DNA from: Planctomycetota bacterium | GTDB lineage: Bacteria > Planctomycetota > UBA1135 | Assembly (NCBI GenBank): GCA_029243845.1 | Contig: JAQWRF010000201.1 | Span: 1 to 6,938, forward strand | Direction of reading: 5' to 3' | Length of the DNA: 6,938 nucleotides | In this document: positions 6,311 to 6,938 of the stretch, one piece after another | Layout of the letters: each line of letters starts with the position of its first letter | Position numbering within the stretch: position 1 is the stretch's first letter | Notes under the pieces: model-generated | Seen by the model: the letters and a program-made list of their open reading frames with translations, nothing else | Database searches by the model: none | Told to the model about the DNA's origin: nothing | Made by a program: the position numbers and the translations under genes

Positions 6311-6913
6311 TTAGCTGTCAAGTTTGCGGCGCCCACCATAAGCATCGGCAAGGATGTCGCCGTGCAAGTACTCGAGGCGCGCACCAACGGGTAGGCCGCG
6401 AGCAAGGCGCGTAATGATGACATCCGCGCCGTCTAAAGCTTCTATTACTTTGAGTGCTGCCCCTTCACCTTCGCGATCAGGTGCAGTCGCCAACACGACT
6501 TCTGTTATTTCTTGGCTGTCGACGCGGCGGCGCAATTCACGTAAGGCGAAATCGTCTGGAGTGGCGCCCTCCCGCGGCGCAAAGCCTTCGAGTAAGACGT
6601 GGTACAAACCTAAATGCGCGCCTGAGCCTTCAAGCTTCTCAACTTCGCGCGGACCTTCAACCACACAGACGATTCCTGTTGTCCGTGATGCGTCGCTGCA
6701 AATCGAGCATGGCGAGCGCAAAGTAATGTTCAAACATTTTTCGCAGCGTTGGGTTTCCATGCGTGCGTCACGCAAAGCCATCGCCAAGCTTGCCACCTCA
6801 TCAGGTGTTGAACGCAAGACATGCAATGCCATGCGCTCTGCTGACCGCGCACCCACGCCCGGGAATTTTTCGAGGGCGTTAATTAATCGCTCGAGTGGTT
6901 CGGGAAACGCCAC
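6311..6913 (-). CDS. recR: Recombination protein RecR
   Basis: RecR forms a ring-shaped clamp that, with RecO (and RecF), loads RecA onto single-stranded DNA at gaps in the cytoplasm. The 200-residue length is normal. Visible in order are a helix-hairpin-helix (about residues 8-28, with FPGVGARSAERMA), a four-cysteine zinc finger (C57, C60, C69, C72), a Toprim domain starting at VCVVEGPRE (about 82-90), and the C-terminal GLPVGARLEY / GGRR segment (173-196). The start is GTG: it overlaps the upstream TAG by one base, an AGGA lies five bases before it, and the resulting N-terminus matches the family. An oddity is that the usual Toprim segment (ATNPTVEGE-like in most RecR) reads ATAPDREGEG at 142-151. 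The stop TAA directly abuts the ATG of truA. Confidence 0.97.
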   Translation of the reverse strand: MAFPEPLERLINALEKFPGVGARSAERMALHVLRSTPDEVASLAMALRDARMETQRCEKCLNITLRSPCSICSDASRTTGIVCVVEGPREVEKLEGSGAHLGLYHVLLEGFAPREGATPDDFALRELRRRVDSQEITEVVLATAPDREGEGAALKVIEALDGADVIITRLARGLPVGARLEYLHGDILADAYGGRRKLDS

Positions 6914-6938
6914 TACATTCCTGGCATGCCTGGCATAC
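6913..6938 (-). CDS. YbaB/EbfC family nucleoid-associated protein, C-terminal end (partial)
   Basis: Only the last seven codons lie in the window; they read M-P-G-M-P-G-M and then TAG, and the rest is beyond the right edge. A Met-Pro-Gly repeat tail is typical of YbaB/EbfC proteins, small DNA-binding dimers, and ybaB sits directly upstream of recR in very many bacteria (dnaX-ybaB-recR). The stop codon overlaps the GTG start of recR by one base (TAGTG), which suggests coupled translation. The identification rests on the tail motif and on position, because no DNA-binding core can be seen. The nine-base repeat in this stretch is simply the codons of the Pro-Gly-Met repeat. Confidence 0.7.
6919..6922 (-). 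promoter_or_regulatory. Ribosome binding site of recR (decides the GTG start)
   Basis: AGGA on the minus strand lies five bases before the GTG at 6913-6911. It falls inside the last codons of the upstream YbaB gene. Together with the one-base stop/start overlap it supports GTG rather than an in-frame start beyond the window. Confidence 0.55.

Noticed and set aside
6916..6938. Short direct repeat at the right edge as a regulatory or recombination repeat
   Set aside because: It is explained by the Met-Pro-Gly codon repeat of the YbaB tail.

Overview
The window looks like ordinary core-genome DNA from a Gram-negative-type bacterium. GC content is intermediate by eye, coding density is very high, and every gene I can support lies on the minus strand. 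Transcription therefore runs from the right end (6938) to the left end (1). The exact lineage is an inference from memory, not a search. The Obg G4 region, the glycine-histidine-arginine-glutamine segment near the end of L21, the RNase E/G-L21-L27-Obg order and the scarcity of Shine-Dalgarno sites all fit a member of the PVC/Planctomycetes assemblage best, but I hold this only loosely.

Layout in order of transcription: the last codons of a YbaB/EbfC nucleoid protein (6938-6913), recR (6913-6311), truA (6310-5495), a short hibernation-promoting factor (5488-5120), a PtsN-type PTS IIA protein (5123-4662), HPr (4657-4373), an RNase E/G family ribonuclease (4383-2827), rplU/L21 (2777-2457, from an internal TTG start), rpmA/L27 (2438-2190), two tandem hairpins (2185-2121), obg (2115-1081), a membrane-anchored PDZ protein resembling type II secretion GspC (1018-68), and the first codons of a further gene starting at 62 and running off the left edge.

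From YbaB through RNase E/G the genes overlap or are separated by at most 6 bases, which implies one transcript with coupled translation. The content groups into recombination repair (YbaB, RecR), RNA modification (TruA), ribosome hibernation with a phosphorelay (HPF, IIA, HPr), RNA decay (RNase E/G) and ribosome building (L21, L27, Obg). The most thought-provoking arrangement is HPF-IIA-HPr directly overlapping RNase E/G. It recalls the proteobacterial hpf-ptsN-rapZ-npr cluster, where RapZ is an adaptor for RNase E.

No intergenic gap exceeds 74 bases. I see no tRNA, rRNA, CRISPR array, insertion sequence, prophage gene or defence system. I did not find a clearly new system. The points worth a second look are the gene arrangement, a likely attenuator before obg, a start-site correction for L21, and several motif variants.
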